The notes under the pieces: generated by a model
Databases searched by the model: none
What the model was told of the DNA's origin: nothing
The model's input: only the letters and a program-made list of their open reading frames with translations
Source: Burkholderiaceae bacterium
GTDB taxonomy: Bacteria > Pseudomonadota > Gammaproteobacteria > Burkholderiales > Burkholderiaceae_B
Length of the DNA stretch: 41,001 nucleotides
Reading direction: 5' to 3'
NCBI GenBank assembly: GCA_021208885.1
Contig: JAJOJF010000034.1
Coordinates: 1-41,001, forward strand
Shown here: piece after piece, positions 8,975 to 16,539 of the stretch
How positions within the stretch are numbered: the stretch's first letter is position 1
How the letters are laid out: each line of letters begins with the position of its first letter
Translations under genes and position numbers: made by a program

Positions 8975-10005
8975 GTGTATTTGAGCGGTATTTAAGCGTT
9001 TGGGTTGTGCTTTGTATGGTCGCGGGCATTGCTATCGGCAGTGCAGCACCAGGTTTGGCCCAATTCGTGGGTCGTCTGGAGGTGGCCCATGTCAATCTGC
9101 CAGTTGGCTTGCTGATCTGGGTCATGATCATCCCGATGCTCATGAAAATCGATTTTTCGCGCATCAGTGATGTGTGGCAGCAGCGCGCGGGTATCGGCAT
9201 CACCTTGATGGTGAACTGGGCGATCAAGCCCTTTACCATGGCAGCACTGGGCTGGATCTTCATCGGGTATGTTTTTAAGCCTTGGCTGCCTGCAGATCAA
9301 ATAGACAGCTATATTGCGGGTCTAATTTTGCTGGGCGCCGCACCGTGCACCGCCATGGTGTTTGTCTGGAGCAACTTGTGCAAAGGCGATGCCAACTTCA
9401 CCATTAGCCAGGTGGCACTCAATGACCTTGTGATGGTGTTCGCATTTGCGCCTATCGTAGCATTGTTGCTTGGCGTGTCTTCGATTCCGGTCCCTTGGGA
9501 TACGCTGTTTTTATCAGTGGTGATATACATCGTTATTCCATTGGCCATTGCTCAGTGGTGGCGCAAGCGCCTGATAAAAAACGGGCCACAGGCTTACGCA
9601 CGAGCTCTGGAGCGGATTGGTCCTTTCACCATCATGGCTTTGCTCGCCACGCTGGTGTTGCTGTTTTCGTTTCAGGGCCAAGCCATCATCGATCAGCCCT
9701 TGATTATCGGCATGCTAGCAGTGCCAATCCTGTTGCAAGGCCTATTGATTGCCGGTATCGGATATTGGTTGAATTTGCGATGCCGGGTGCGTCATGATGT
9801 GGCGGGGCCTTCAACCATGATTGGCGCTTCGAACTTCTTTGAGCTCGCGGTGGCCGTTGCCATTGTGCTTTACGGCTTTGACAGTGGTGCGGCACTAGCC
9901 ACGGTGGTTGGTGTGCTTATCGAGGTGCCCGTGATGCTCTGGCTGGTGCGCATGGTCAACCGGTCGCGAGATTGGTATGACGCAAAATTACAAAAATCAG
10001 CCTGA
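8971..10005 (+). CDS. acr3: ACR3-family arsenite efflux permease
   Basis: A 344-residue inner-membrane carrier with about ten hydrophobic segments that expels As(III) using the proton gradient. Cys126 in LGAAPCTAMVF matches the conserved functional cysteine of ACR3 transporters, and Glu318 in GVLIEVPVML matches the conserved acidic residue near the end. It is the last gene of the three-gene arsR-arsC-acr3 operon. The family differs from the NhaD-like ArsB pump, so arsB would be a misleading name. It converges with the methyltransferase gene across 15 bases, with no room for a separate terminator. Confidence 0.94.
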   Translation: MSVFERYLSVWVVLCMVAGIAIGSAAPGLAQFVGRLEVAHVNLPVGLLIWVMIIPMLMKIDFSRISDVWQQRAGIGITLMVNWAIKPFTMAALGWIFIGYVFKPWLPADQIDSYIAGLILLGAAPCTAMVFVWSNLCKGDANFTISQVALNDLVMVFAFAPIVALLLGVSSIPVPWDTLFLSVVIYIVIPLAIAQWWRKRLIKNGPQAYARALERIGPFTIMALLATLVLLFSFQGQAIIDQPLIIGMLAVPILLQGLLIAGIGYWLNLRCRVRHDVAGPSTMIGASNFFELAVAVAIVLYGFDSGAALATVVGVLIEVPVMLWLVRMVNRSRDWYDAKLQKSA

Positions 10006-10020
10006 AGTATTGTCCAATCG

Positions 10021-10638
10021 TTAAGGTTTGCGAGCTACTAGATCCACCAAGGCAGACATGCCATGGTGGCCTTTGCCTTCGCTTAGCTCGGCGTCGTATT
10101 CCTCTAGAACTTCAATGTGCATGTCACCAAAATATTCGCGCATGAGATCGAGGGTGTAAAGATGCTCGGGGATGCCAGGCCCACCAGTTTTGTAGTCAAG
10201 TTGTTTTAGCCCGTACCCTTCGATGAGCAGATAGCCGCCTGGTTTGATGGCTTGTTTCATTCCGTTAAATAGCTTGGCGCGCAACTGGGGATTGGCAAAC
10301 TGAAAAAAGATGCCAACTACCAGATCGTATTGACGCTCGCTCCAGTTCATTTCGGTCGCGTCCGCGGTTATCACATGCATGTCCACACCGCGTTCGGTTG
10401 CAAGCGCCCGCGCCCGATCTGATGCTGCCGGTGCAGAGTCAACCGACCAGACCTCGCAGCCTTGTTCGGCCAGCCACACGCCGTTGCGACCTTCGCCGTC
10501 AGCTATTGCCAGCACGGTCATTCCTGGCTTGATCCGGGAACTAGCCTGCCTAACAAGGAAGGCGTTAGGTTCTTTGCCAAAGATGTAATCATCAGATGCC
10601 AAGAAGCGCTCGTTCCACTTGGAGATTGGCGTTTTCAT
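10021..10638 (-). CDS. Class I SAM-dependent methyltransferase, TehB-like
   Basis: A 205-residue soluble protein with the Rossmann-type methyltransferase core. Motif I is VLAIADGEGRNGVWLAE, followed by the acidic end of strand 2 (VWSVDSA), an adenine-contact Asp (ITADATEM) and a post-core region around GGYLLIEGYG. The N-terminus WNERFLASDDYIFGKEPN resembles tellurite-resistance TehB and thiopurine-type enzymes. Only one Cys is present, so it does not fit ArsM arsenite methyltransferases despite the ars neighbours. It starts four bases after the ilvE stop and is probably co-transcribed with it. The substrate is unknown. Confidence 0.85.
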   Translation of the reverse strand: MKTPISKWNERFLASDDYIFGKEPNAFLVRQASSRIKPGMTVLAIADGEGRNGVWLAEQGCEVWSVDSAPAASDRARALATERGVDMHVITADATEMNWSERQYDLVVGIFFQFANPQLRAKLFNGMKQAIKPGGYLLIEGYGLKQLDYKTGGPGIPEHLYTLDLMREYFGDMHIEVLEEYDAELSEGKGHHGMSALVDLVARKP

Positions 10639-10641
10639 GAT

Positions 10642-11739
10642 CTATGCCAGTCTCATCATCCAGCCATGGGGATCCCCCGCACGACCGTACTGAATGTCGG
10701 TCAAGGCCTTACGCAACGACATGGTGAGCTCGCCTGCCGGTGCATCGTCACGGCCAGCCACAAAGCCCTTGCCCTTGATAGAGCAAATCGGTGTGATGAC
10801 CGCCGCAGTACCACAAGCAAAGGCTTCAGCAATCTCGCCGTTGTTCATGCCCACCTGAACTTCTTCCAATGTAATTTGCCGCTCTTCAACGACTCTACCT
10901 TGGTCTTTGGCCAACTGAATCAGGCTGTCTCGAGTGACGCCCTCCAATATGCTTCCAGTCAGCGAGGGTGTCAAAAGTGAGCCATCTTTTCTGACCAGAA
11001 ACAGGTTCATGCCACCAAGTTCTTCCAGATAGGTGCCATCGACAGCGTCAAGAAACAGCACTTGCGAGCAGCCATGTTTGTAGGCTTCCTGCTGTGGCAA
11101 AAGCGAGGCTGAATAGTTTCCACCGCATTTGGCCGCGCCGGTGCCACCGCGAGCAGCACGGGTGTAGTGTTCCGACACCCAAATAGAAACTGGAGCAACA
11201 CCCTTGGGGAAGTAAGCCCCTGCTGGCGACGCAATAACGTAATACGACGCTTTTTGTGCGGCACGCACGCCTAGAAACCGCTCGCTGGCGATCGTAAAAG
11301 GTCGCAAGTACAAACTGGTCTCAGGTGCGCTTGGAACCCAGTCTTTGTCGACCATTATCAACTGCCGAATGGACTCAAGGAACTCAGCCTCTGGTAGCGG
11401 TGGCAGCGCCAGGCGCTCGGCTGAGCGTTGCATGCGGGCGGCATTGGCCTGCGGGCGAAATGCCCAGACCGACCCATCAGCGTGTCGGTACGCTTTCAAG
11501 CCTTCAAAAATTTCTTGTGCGTAGTGCAAAACCGAACATGCTGGGTCGAGGGAGAGAGGCCCATAGGGCTGCACTCGCGCGTTGTGCCAGCCGAGATCTA
11601 CCGACCAGTCGATGCCAACCATGTGATCGCTAAAATTGACACCAAACCCTGGGTTTGCGAGTATCTTGGCACGATCTTCTTCGCTGCGACGATTTGTCGA
11701 AGGCGTAACCGAAAATTCAATAGATGCGGTAGCGGTCAT
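10642..11739 (-). CDS. ilvE: Branched-chain amino-acid aminotransferase
   Basis: A 365-residue PLP enzyme of fold type IV. It transfers the amino group between glutamate and the keto acids of leucine, isoleucine and valine. The length and the N-terminal region (GFGVNFSDHMVGIDW, then YGPLSLDPACSVLHYAQEIFEGLKAYRH) match the longer BCAT group rather than the roughly 300-residue E. coli IlvE. The PLP-binding lysine lies in GGTGAAKCGGNYSASL. The C-terminal cofactor-phosphate region includes EAFACGTAAVITPI. The ATG at 11739 faces the GMC oxidoreductase gene across about 135 bases. The methyltransferase follows closely downstream. Confidence 0.95.
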   Translation of the reverse strand: MTATASIEFSVTPSTNRRSEEDRAKILANPGFGVNFSDHMVGIDWSVDLGWHNARVQPYGPLSLDPACSVLHYAQEIFEGLKAYRHADGSVWAFRPQANAARMQRSAERLALPPLPEAEFLESIRQLIMVDKDWVPSAPETSLYLRPFTIASERFLGVRAAQKASYYVIASPAGAYFPKGVAPVSIWVSEHYTRAARGGTGAAKCGGNYSASLLPQQEAYKHGCSQVLFLDAVDGTYLEELGGMNLFLVRKDGSLLTPSLTGSILEGVTRDSLIQLAKDQGRVVEERQITLEEVQVGMNNGEIAEAFACGTAAVITPICSIKGKGFVAGRDDAPAGELTMSLRKALTDIQYGRAGDPHGWMMRLA

Positions 11740-11875
11740 GGTTGATTCAAACTGGTTAGGGCCGAAAGCGGCGGGGCACAGGCGACTTGACGATCACCCA
11801 CGAAATGAACTAAATCCAACAAAACTACAACTTTACACACAATTCGCGCTTTTCAGGGGGCCGGCCGGGGACAAG

Positions 11876-13507
11876 ATGCAAACTGATTCGACAAGCAGCA
11901 CGACAATCTCAAGCGCAGGCGAGTTTGACTACATCGTAGTAGGAGCGGGCACGGCCGGCTGCCTGCTGGCCAACCGCCTGTCAGTTGATCCCTCCAAGCG
12001 TGTGTTGTTGCTAGAGGCCGGCGGTAAAGACAACTACCACTGGATTCACATTCCAGTGGGATATCTGTATTGCATCGGCAACCCGAGAACCGACTGGCTG
12101 TTTAAAACCGAAGCTGACCCGGGGCTCAATGGACGTCAGCTTGGCTATCCGCGCGGCAAGGTCATGGGTGGCTGCTCATCGATTAACGGCATGATTTACA
12201 TGCGCGGCCAGCGCCAGGATTACGACAGTTGGCGCGATGCTGGCAACGAAGGCTGGGGCTGGGACGATGTGTTGCCTGTGTTTAAGTCGATGGAGGACTA
12301 TCACGCGGGCGCAAGTGATATGCATGGCGCTGGCGGCGAGTGGCGAGTAGAAAAGCAGCGTCTATCTTGGGAGATTTTGGATGCCTTTCGCGAGGCGGCT
12401 AGTCAGGCCGGTATCCCAAAAATCGAAGACTTCAACCGAGGAGACAACGAGGGTGCATCTTACTTTGAAGTCAACCAGCGCGCAGGCTGGCGCTGGAACG
12501 CGGTCAAGGCGTTTATCAAGCCAATTGAGCATCGCAAGAACCTCACGATCCTTACCCATGCACGCACCACGCGCTTGATCTTCGAGGGCAAGCGAGCAAC
12601 AGGTATTGAGTTTGTTCGCCATGGACAAAAGCTAACAGCCACTGCCAAAGGCGCGGTGGTGCTAGCGGCTGGCTCCATTGGTTCGGTGCAGATTCTTCAA
12701 TCGTCAGGCATCGGGCCAGCATCACTTCTTCAAAACCTAAACATCCCGGTATTGCATGACTTGCCTGGGGTGGGGCGCAATTTGCAAGACCATTTGCAAA
12801 TTAGAACCGTGTTCAAGATCCAGAATGCCAAGTCTCTGAATACCATGGCCAATAGCCTGTGGGGCAAGGCAAAGATGGGGCTTGAATACTTGATCAATCG
12901 GTCAGGACCCTTGAGTATGGCACCATCACAGCTTGGCGTGTTCGCTAGGTCTGACCCGAGCTACGACCGTGCCAACGTGGAATATCACGTGCAACCGCTA
13001 TCGCTAGAAAAGTTTGGTGACCCCTTGCATGACTTTCCTGCATTCACCGCATCGGTTTGCAACTTGCGGCCTTCGAGCCGAGGATTTGTCGAGATCACCT
13101 CGCCAGACACGGATGTTGCGCCGCGCATCAACTGCTGTTACCTGTCAACCGAAGAGGACCGAAAGGTGGCAGCGCAAAGTATTGAATTGACGCGTCGCAT
13201 CGTGGCGCAGCCAGCCTTGAGGCCATACCAACCCGAGGAAATCAAACCTGGCCCACAAATCACCAGTCCAGAAGCGCTCGCTCAAGCCGCTGGTGACATC
13301 GCGACGACGATTTTTCATCCGGTGGGCACTTGCAAGATGGGCAATGATGACATGGCCGTGGTTGACTCATCGCTTCGAGTGCACGGCATTGACGGGCTAT
13401 GGGTTGCGGATGCCTCAGTGATGCCTACCATCACGTCGGGCAATACCAATTCGCCGACATTGGTGATTGCACAAAAAGCGGCTGATGCTATTTTGCGGGC
13501 AGAGTGA
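11876..13507 (+). CDS. GMC-family FAD-dependent oxidoreductase (choline dehydrogenase-like)
   Basis: A 543-residue flavoenzyme oxidising an alcohol group. The FAD dinucleotide-binding motif is near the start (YIVVGAGTAGCLLANRL). The GMC signatures follow (GKVMGGCSSINGMIYMRG, then GSIGSVQILQSSGIGP). The catalytic region at the C-terminus contains HPVGTCKMG and GNTNSPTL. The start was set at ATG 11876 because it gives the usual short lead into the FAD motif; the frame stays open upstream to 11636, but that part is antisense to ilvE and unlike the family. A G-rich stretch precedes the ATG. The substrate is not deducible; related enzymes act on choline, alkyl alcohols or polyethylene glycol. Confidence 0.92.
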   Translation: MQTDSTSSTTISSAGEFDYIVVGAGTAGCLLANRLSVDPSKRVLLLEAGGKDNYHWIHIPVGYLYCIGNPRTDWLFKTEADPGLNGRQLGYPRGKVMGGCSSINGMIYMRGQRQDYDSWRDAGNEGWGWDDVLPVFKSMEDYHAGASDMHGAGGEWRVEKQRLSWEILDAFREAASQAGIPKIEDFNRGDNEGASYFEVNQRAGWRWNAVKAFIKPIEHRKNLTILTHARTTRLIFEGKRATGIEFVRHGQKLTATAKGAVVLAAGSIGSVQILQSSGIGPASLLQNLNIPVLHDLPGVGRNLQDHLQIRTVFKIQNAKSLNTMANSLWGKAKMGLEYLINRSGPLSMAPSQLGVFARSDPSYDRANVEYHVQPLSLEKFGDPLHDFPAFTASVCNLRPSSRGFVEITSPDTDVAPRINCCYLSTEEDRKVAAQSIELTRRIVAQPALRPYQPEEIKPGPQITSPEALAQAAGDIATTIFHPVGTCKMGNDDMAVVDSSLRVHGIDGLWVADASVMPTITSGNTNSPTLVIAQKAADAILRAE

Positions 13508-13525
13508 TCGTCAACGGTTGCCATT

Positions 13526-14020
13526 TTGCCCCCAGAGTGTTTCGCGCGGTCTTTGCTGGCTGCGTGTCTTAGGATCACTGCCTACCTGACACAGGATTTG
13601 CAAGCACAAAACACTCATTGGAAAGATCGATTCATCCAATATCGGGGGGCACATCAAGAGCTTGTCGAAGTGTTGTGTCTGATGCGACAACGTCTGCTAA
13701 CAACGCTTGAGCAGTTAGGTGTTGTTCGCAGATTTGAGATTACGTGTAAAGCTTCCTTACAACGTTTGCGTGACTGCTTGGTTGCGCAAGGTGCCGTTGC
13801 ATTAGTCGGTTTTAGAGATGCTATCCATGAGTGTTTGAGGCGCGGATTAGTCGTGGACGGGGACGCCTCGATTGCGATGCTCGAAGACCGTCAGAACACG
13901 GCATACGTCTGCGATAAACAAGTGCTTAAGCAAACACTCGTTAATGTGCAGCAACGATACCTAACTTTGTTCTCTAAGCTCGAGGTTCGGTTCGGGCGCT
14001 TGGCGAGTCACAATGCGTAG
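13526..14020 (+). CDS. Doubtful orphan reading frame
   Basis: An open frame of up to 164 codons filling the space between the GMC gene and allA. It has no ATG until codon 53; TTG at 13526, TTG at 13553 and GTG at codon 47 are the alternatives, and none has a clear Shine-Dalgarno. The predicted protein is helix-rich, without signal peptide or membrane segment, and I recognise no domain. Its last 13 bases overlap the 3' end of allA. No longer frame exists on either strand here, so it is either a real unknown gene, a 5'-truncated relic, or chance. Without it, 13508-14007 is an unexplained 500-base gap. Confidence 0.35.
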   Translation: MPPECFARSLLAACLRITAYLTQDLQAQNTHWKDRFIQYRGAHQELVEVLCLMRQRLLTTLEQLGVVRRFEITCKASLQRLRDCLVAQGAVALVGFRDAIHECLRRGLVVDGDASIAMLEDRQNTAYVCDKQVLKQTLVNVQQRYLTLFSKLEVRFGRLASHNA

Positions 14021-14517
14021 GCTTTGAGCATCAAAGGTGGGTCGATGGCAGCTACGTCGCAATCGATCCCAGCAGCCACCCGTTCAATCACCACAAAGTC
14101 TCCATCGGCTGCTGCAATCAAGCCATGATGCCAAGTGCCGGCACGCAACGTGATGGCATGATTGCCATCGATCCAGAAAGCACGCAAGGTCTGGAGGTCT
14201 GGGCCATCGTTAGCGGTGTCAGACAGTGCCACCACCACCACAAAACTCACCCCGCCCATGGGCACAAATGTTTGGCTGCCAAGTCGGTGACGTTCAAGCT
14301 CGCGCAGTGTCAGTGGCAGCGATTGGCCTTTGGCCCGGTAGAGAAACGCCTGGCCTTGGCCGTCATCGGTAGCCAGGTTCAGTGCTTCAGTTGCAAACTT
14401 CGTGGTCGTGCCTTGGTTAATGAGCGTGCCATCGGCAGGCATGTGGCCACCGATGACATCACCGTAGCTGGCAAATGATGAGCGCGAAAGCGGCTCGATG
14501 TGAAGGATGTCGCTCAT
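14008..14517 (-). CDS. allA: Ureidoglycolate lyase
   Basis: A 169-residue cupin-like enzyme that splits ureidoglycolate into glyoxylate and urea in purine (allantoin) breakdown. Family landmarks are the N-terminal PLSRSSFASYGDVIG, the central ELERHRLGSQTFVPMGG and the metal-site region GTWHHGLIA near residue 130. The ATG at 14517 shares one base with the stop of the preceding antiporter gene (TGATG), so translation is probably coupled; a TTG one codon upstream is the alternative start. It is the last gene of the antiporter operon. No other allantoin-pathway gene lies in this window, which makes the placement odd. Confidence 0.88.
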   Translation of the reverse strand: MSDILHIEPLSRSSFASYGDVIGGHMPADGTLINQGTTTKFATEALNLATDDGQGQAFLYRAKGQSLPLTLRELERHRLGSQTFVPMGGVSFVVVVALSDTANDGPDLQTLRAFWIDGNHAITLRAGTWHHGLIAAADGDFVVIERVAAGIDCDVAAIDPPLMLKAYAL

Positions 14518-16229
14518 CAAAAAAGCAGTATGTAAAGCCCGTAGAGCGCTACAAAGAACACGACCCAGACAGTCGTTAAACCAATGCTCCAGGTTTGACC
14601 AATCGGGCCATTACTGCCATAGGTCTGGCTCATGGACTGCCATAGGCCGCCCAAGAGTTTTTGCATGGCAGCGATAAACCCACGCCATGTTTGGCGCACG
14701 ACATCGCTAATACCAAATACCAAGATCGGCGCCAGCTTGCGATAGACCCAGTCAGTGTCGACACTGAGCTTGCGCTCACCACCCAGATGCTTAAGCATCA
14801 AGAAAAAGCCCAGTCCGGTAAACAGCAGCAACTGCAATTCCCAGAACAGATGCCCTGCCGAGTAAGCGTTGTATTCCACTGGTGCTGGCATGAAGCTATA
14901 CAGCCAGGCTGGATACACGCCAATGAAGATGCAAAAGAATGCAGCAATGCCCATAGCCAGCAACATGTTCCAAGGCGCCTCTGCCGGACGCAAGCCCGCA
15001 TCCTTGGACAAGAACGTGAAATACGGTAGCTTCAGACCGGTGTGCAAGAACGTGCCTGCAGAGGCCATCGACAACAGCAGCCAGACCCAGGCTAGCTTGT
15101 CGACAGCCGCTGCCTCGACCACCATGGTTTTACTGACAAAGCCACTAAAGAGCGGAAAGGCCGAAATCGAGGCTGCACCGATCATGTAAAGTACAAACGT
15201 CAATGGCATGTATTTATAGATGCCACCTAGTTCGGTGAGCTTGCTTTTACCGGTCATGTGGATAACAGCACCGGCACCCATGAATAGCACAGACTTATAA
15301 AGAATGTGGGTAAATGCATGGGCAGTTGCACCGTTAAGAGCGATGGCTGTACCCATTCCAACGCCAGCTACCATATAGCCCACCTGACTGATGATGTGAT
15401 AGGCCAAAAGCCGGCGAATGTCGTTAGCCAGCACCGCATACACAACACCCCAAAGCGCCATCACGACACCCATCCAGATTAGGAACTCGGTGCCTGGAAA
15501 GCCTCGGATCAGTGTGTAGACAGCTGTCTTGGTGGTCAGTGCACTCAAAAAAATAGCACCGGTGATGGTCGACTCCGGATAAGCGTCTGACAGCCAGGCG
15601 TGCAGTGGCGGCACCGCAGCGTTAATCAGGAAACCAATCAGGATCAGGTAGAAGGCCGTGCCTGTGGTCTGCATTTGCTCAAAGGCTAGCGATCCGGTTT
15701 CGCCATAATGAAGCACGATGCCAGCCAATAGCATCACGCCGCTGACCGCATGTACGAGCAAATAGCGGTAGCCAGCAGTGTAGGCTGTCGGTGTATTGCG
15801 GCGCCAGATGAGCCATACCGAAGCCAGCATCATCATTTCCCAAAACACATATAGTGTGAGTAAGTCGCCCGCAAAAGCAACGCCAGTGGCGGCCGCGGCA
15901 TAGATCAGCGCCGAGACGTGCTGGATGTTATCTTTTACATGCAAGGAGTAGATGGTGGCGATCAGAGTGATCAGGCTAAAGACATAAGCAAATGCCAGGC
16001 TTAGCTTATCGGCACGCCCAGTGACGAACTCAAGGCCTGCTACCGAGAATTGGCCATAAACCCCAGCCTGAGTCTGAAAGACGATGAATATGAAGGCAAG
16101 AGCCAATGCAACGCGATAGCCTTGCTGGACGGTGCCTTTCAAAAATGGGATGACCAGTGCACCCAGAATCAGGAAGATGCCAGGATGCAGCCACCAGCTG
16201 CTTTGCACGATAGCCTGCGTCTCAGTCAT
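14517..16229 (-). CDS. Mrp-type antiporter subunit D homologue (third, D3)
   Basis: A 570-residue NuoL/M/N-like membrane protein with about 14 hydrophobic segments, proposed to carry protons in the antiporter complex. The conserved TM5 glutamate is Glu131 (FWEMMMLAS) and the TM8 lysine is Lys234 (LTTKTAVYTL). The TM7 lysine expected in the pattern KAAxxPxHxW is Asn203 (LINAAVPPLHAW). It also has a longer C-terminal extension than the other two D proteins, with an amphipathic stretch and a final membrane helix. The ATG at 16229 follows GGGAG and overlaps the preceding gene by eight bases. It is probably a distinct paralogue rather than a duplicate of D1 or D2. Confidence 0.88.
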   Translation of the reverse strand: MTETQAIVQSSWWLHPGIFLILGALVIPFLKGTVQQGYRVALALAFIFIVFQTQAGVYGQFSVAGLEFVTGRADKLSLAFAYVFSLITLIATIYSLHVKDNIQHVSALIYAAAATGVAFAGDLLTLYVFWEMMMLASVWLIWRRNTPTAYTAGYRYLLVHAVSGVMLLAGIVLHYGETGSLAFEQMQTTGTAFYLILIGFLINAAVPPLHAWLSDAYPESTITGAIFLSALTTKTAVYTLIRGFPGTEFLIWMGVVMALWGVVYAVLANDIRRLLAYHIISQVGYMVAGVGMGTAIALNGATAHAFTHILYKSVLFMGAGAVIHMTGKSKLTELGGIYKYMPLTFVLYMIGAASISAFPLFSGFVSKTMVVEAAAVDKLAWVWLLLSMASAGTFLHTGLKLPYFTFLSKDAGLRPAEAPWNMLLAMGIAAFFCIFIGVYPAWLYSFMPAPVEYNAYSAGHLFWELQLLLFTGLGFFLMLKHLGGERKLSVDTDWVYRKLAPILVFGISDVVRQTWRGFIAAMQKLLGGLWQSMSQTYGSNGPIGQTWSIGLTTVWVVFFVALYGLYILLF

Positions 16230-16539
16230 CTTGGTTCTCCCGCTTGGCAGGATCGCCAATCAGGTTGTTGGGCTTGTTCTCGTTGTCATAGTAGTCCTCG
16301 GGCCGATACAGAAACTTGTATCCAAGGAATTTGGAGACCACCACAATGACAAAACACGAAAAGATGCCGTACACCGCTCCAGCGCCTGGAAGTGACTCCC
16401 AGAAGAATCGGTCATAGCCCGCCGGAAAAATGAAGTTGGCAATCACTAACAAAGCCATGATGGTCAACATCACGCGGCTTAGCAGTTTGGAATTGTTGAC
16501 CATCCATTCGAGGATGCGCCCGAGTCTTGAGATTTTCAT
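16222..16539 (-). CDS. Small membrane protein between antiporter subunits D2 and D3
   Basis: A 105-residue protein with a short amphipathic N-terminus (MKISRLGRILEWMVNNSK) and two predicted transmembrane helices at about 21-40 and 55-74. A charged tail rich in Asp, Glu, Asn and Tyr (YRPEDYYDNENK) follows. It does not match MrpA-G subunits that I know. It overlaps its upstream neighbour by four bases and its downstream neighbour by eight, so it is clearly part of the operon. I infer an accessory subunit of the complex, perhaps at the junction between the D2 and D3 subunits. No function is known to me. Confidence 0.8.
   Translation of the reverse strand: MKISRLGRILEWMVNNSKLLSRVMLTIMALLVIANFIFPAGYDRFFWESLPGAGAVYGIFSCFVIVVVSKFLGYKFLYRPEDYYDNENKPNNLIGDPAKRENQDD

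Noticed and set aside
10021..10638. Arsenite methyltransferase (ArsM)
   Set aside because: ArsM enzymes need several conserved cysteines; this protein has one.
10462..10980. A 172-codon frame on the plus strand opposite the methyltransferase and ilvE genes
   Set aside because: It crosses the junction of two well-supported minus-strand genes and has no recognisable content; it is an antisense shadow.
11636..11875. N-terminal extension of the GMC oxidoreductase
   Set aside because: This part is antisense to the 5' end of ilvE and does not resemble the family; the FAD motif follows the ATG at 11876 at the usual distance.
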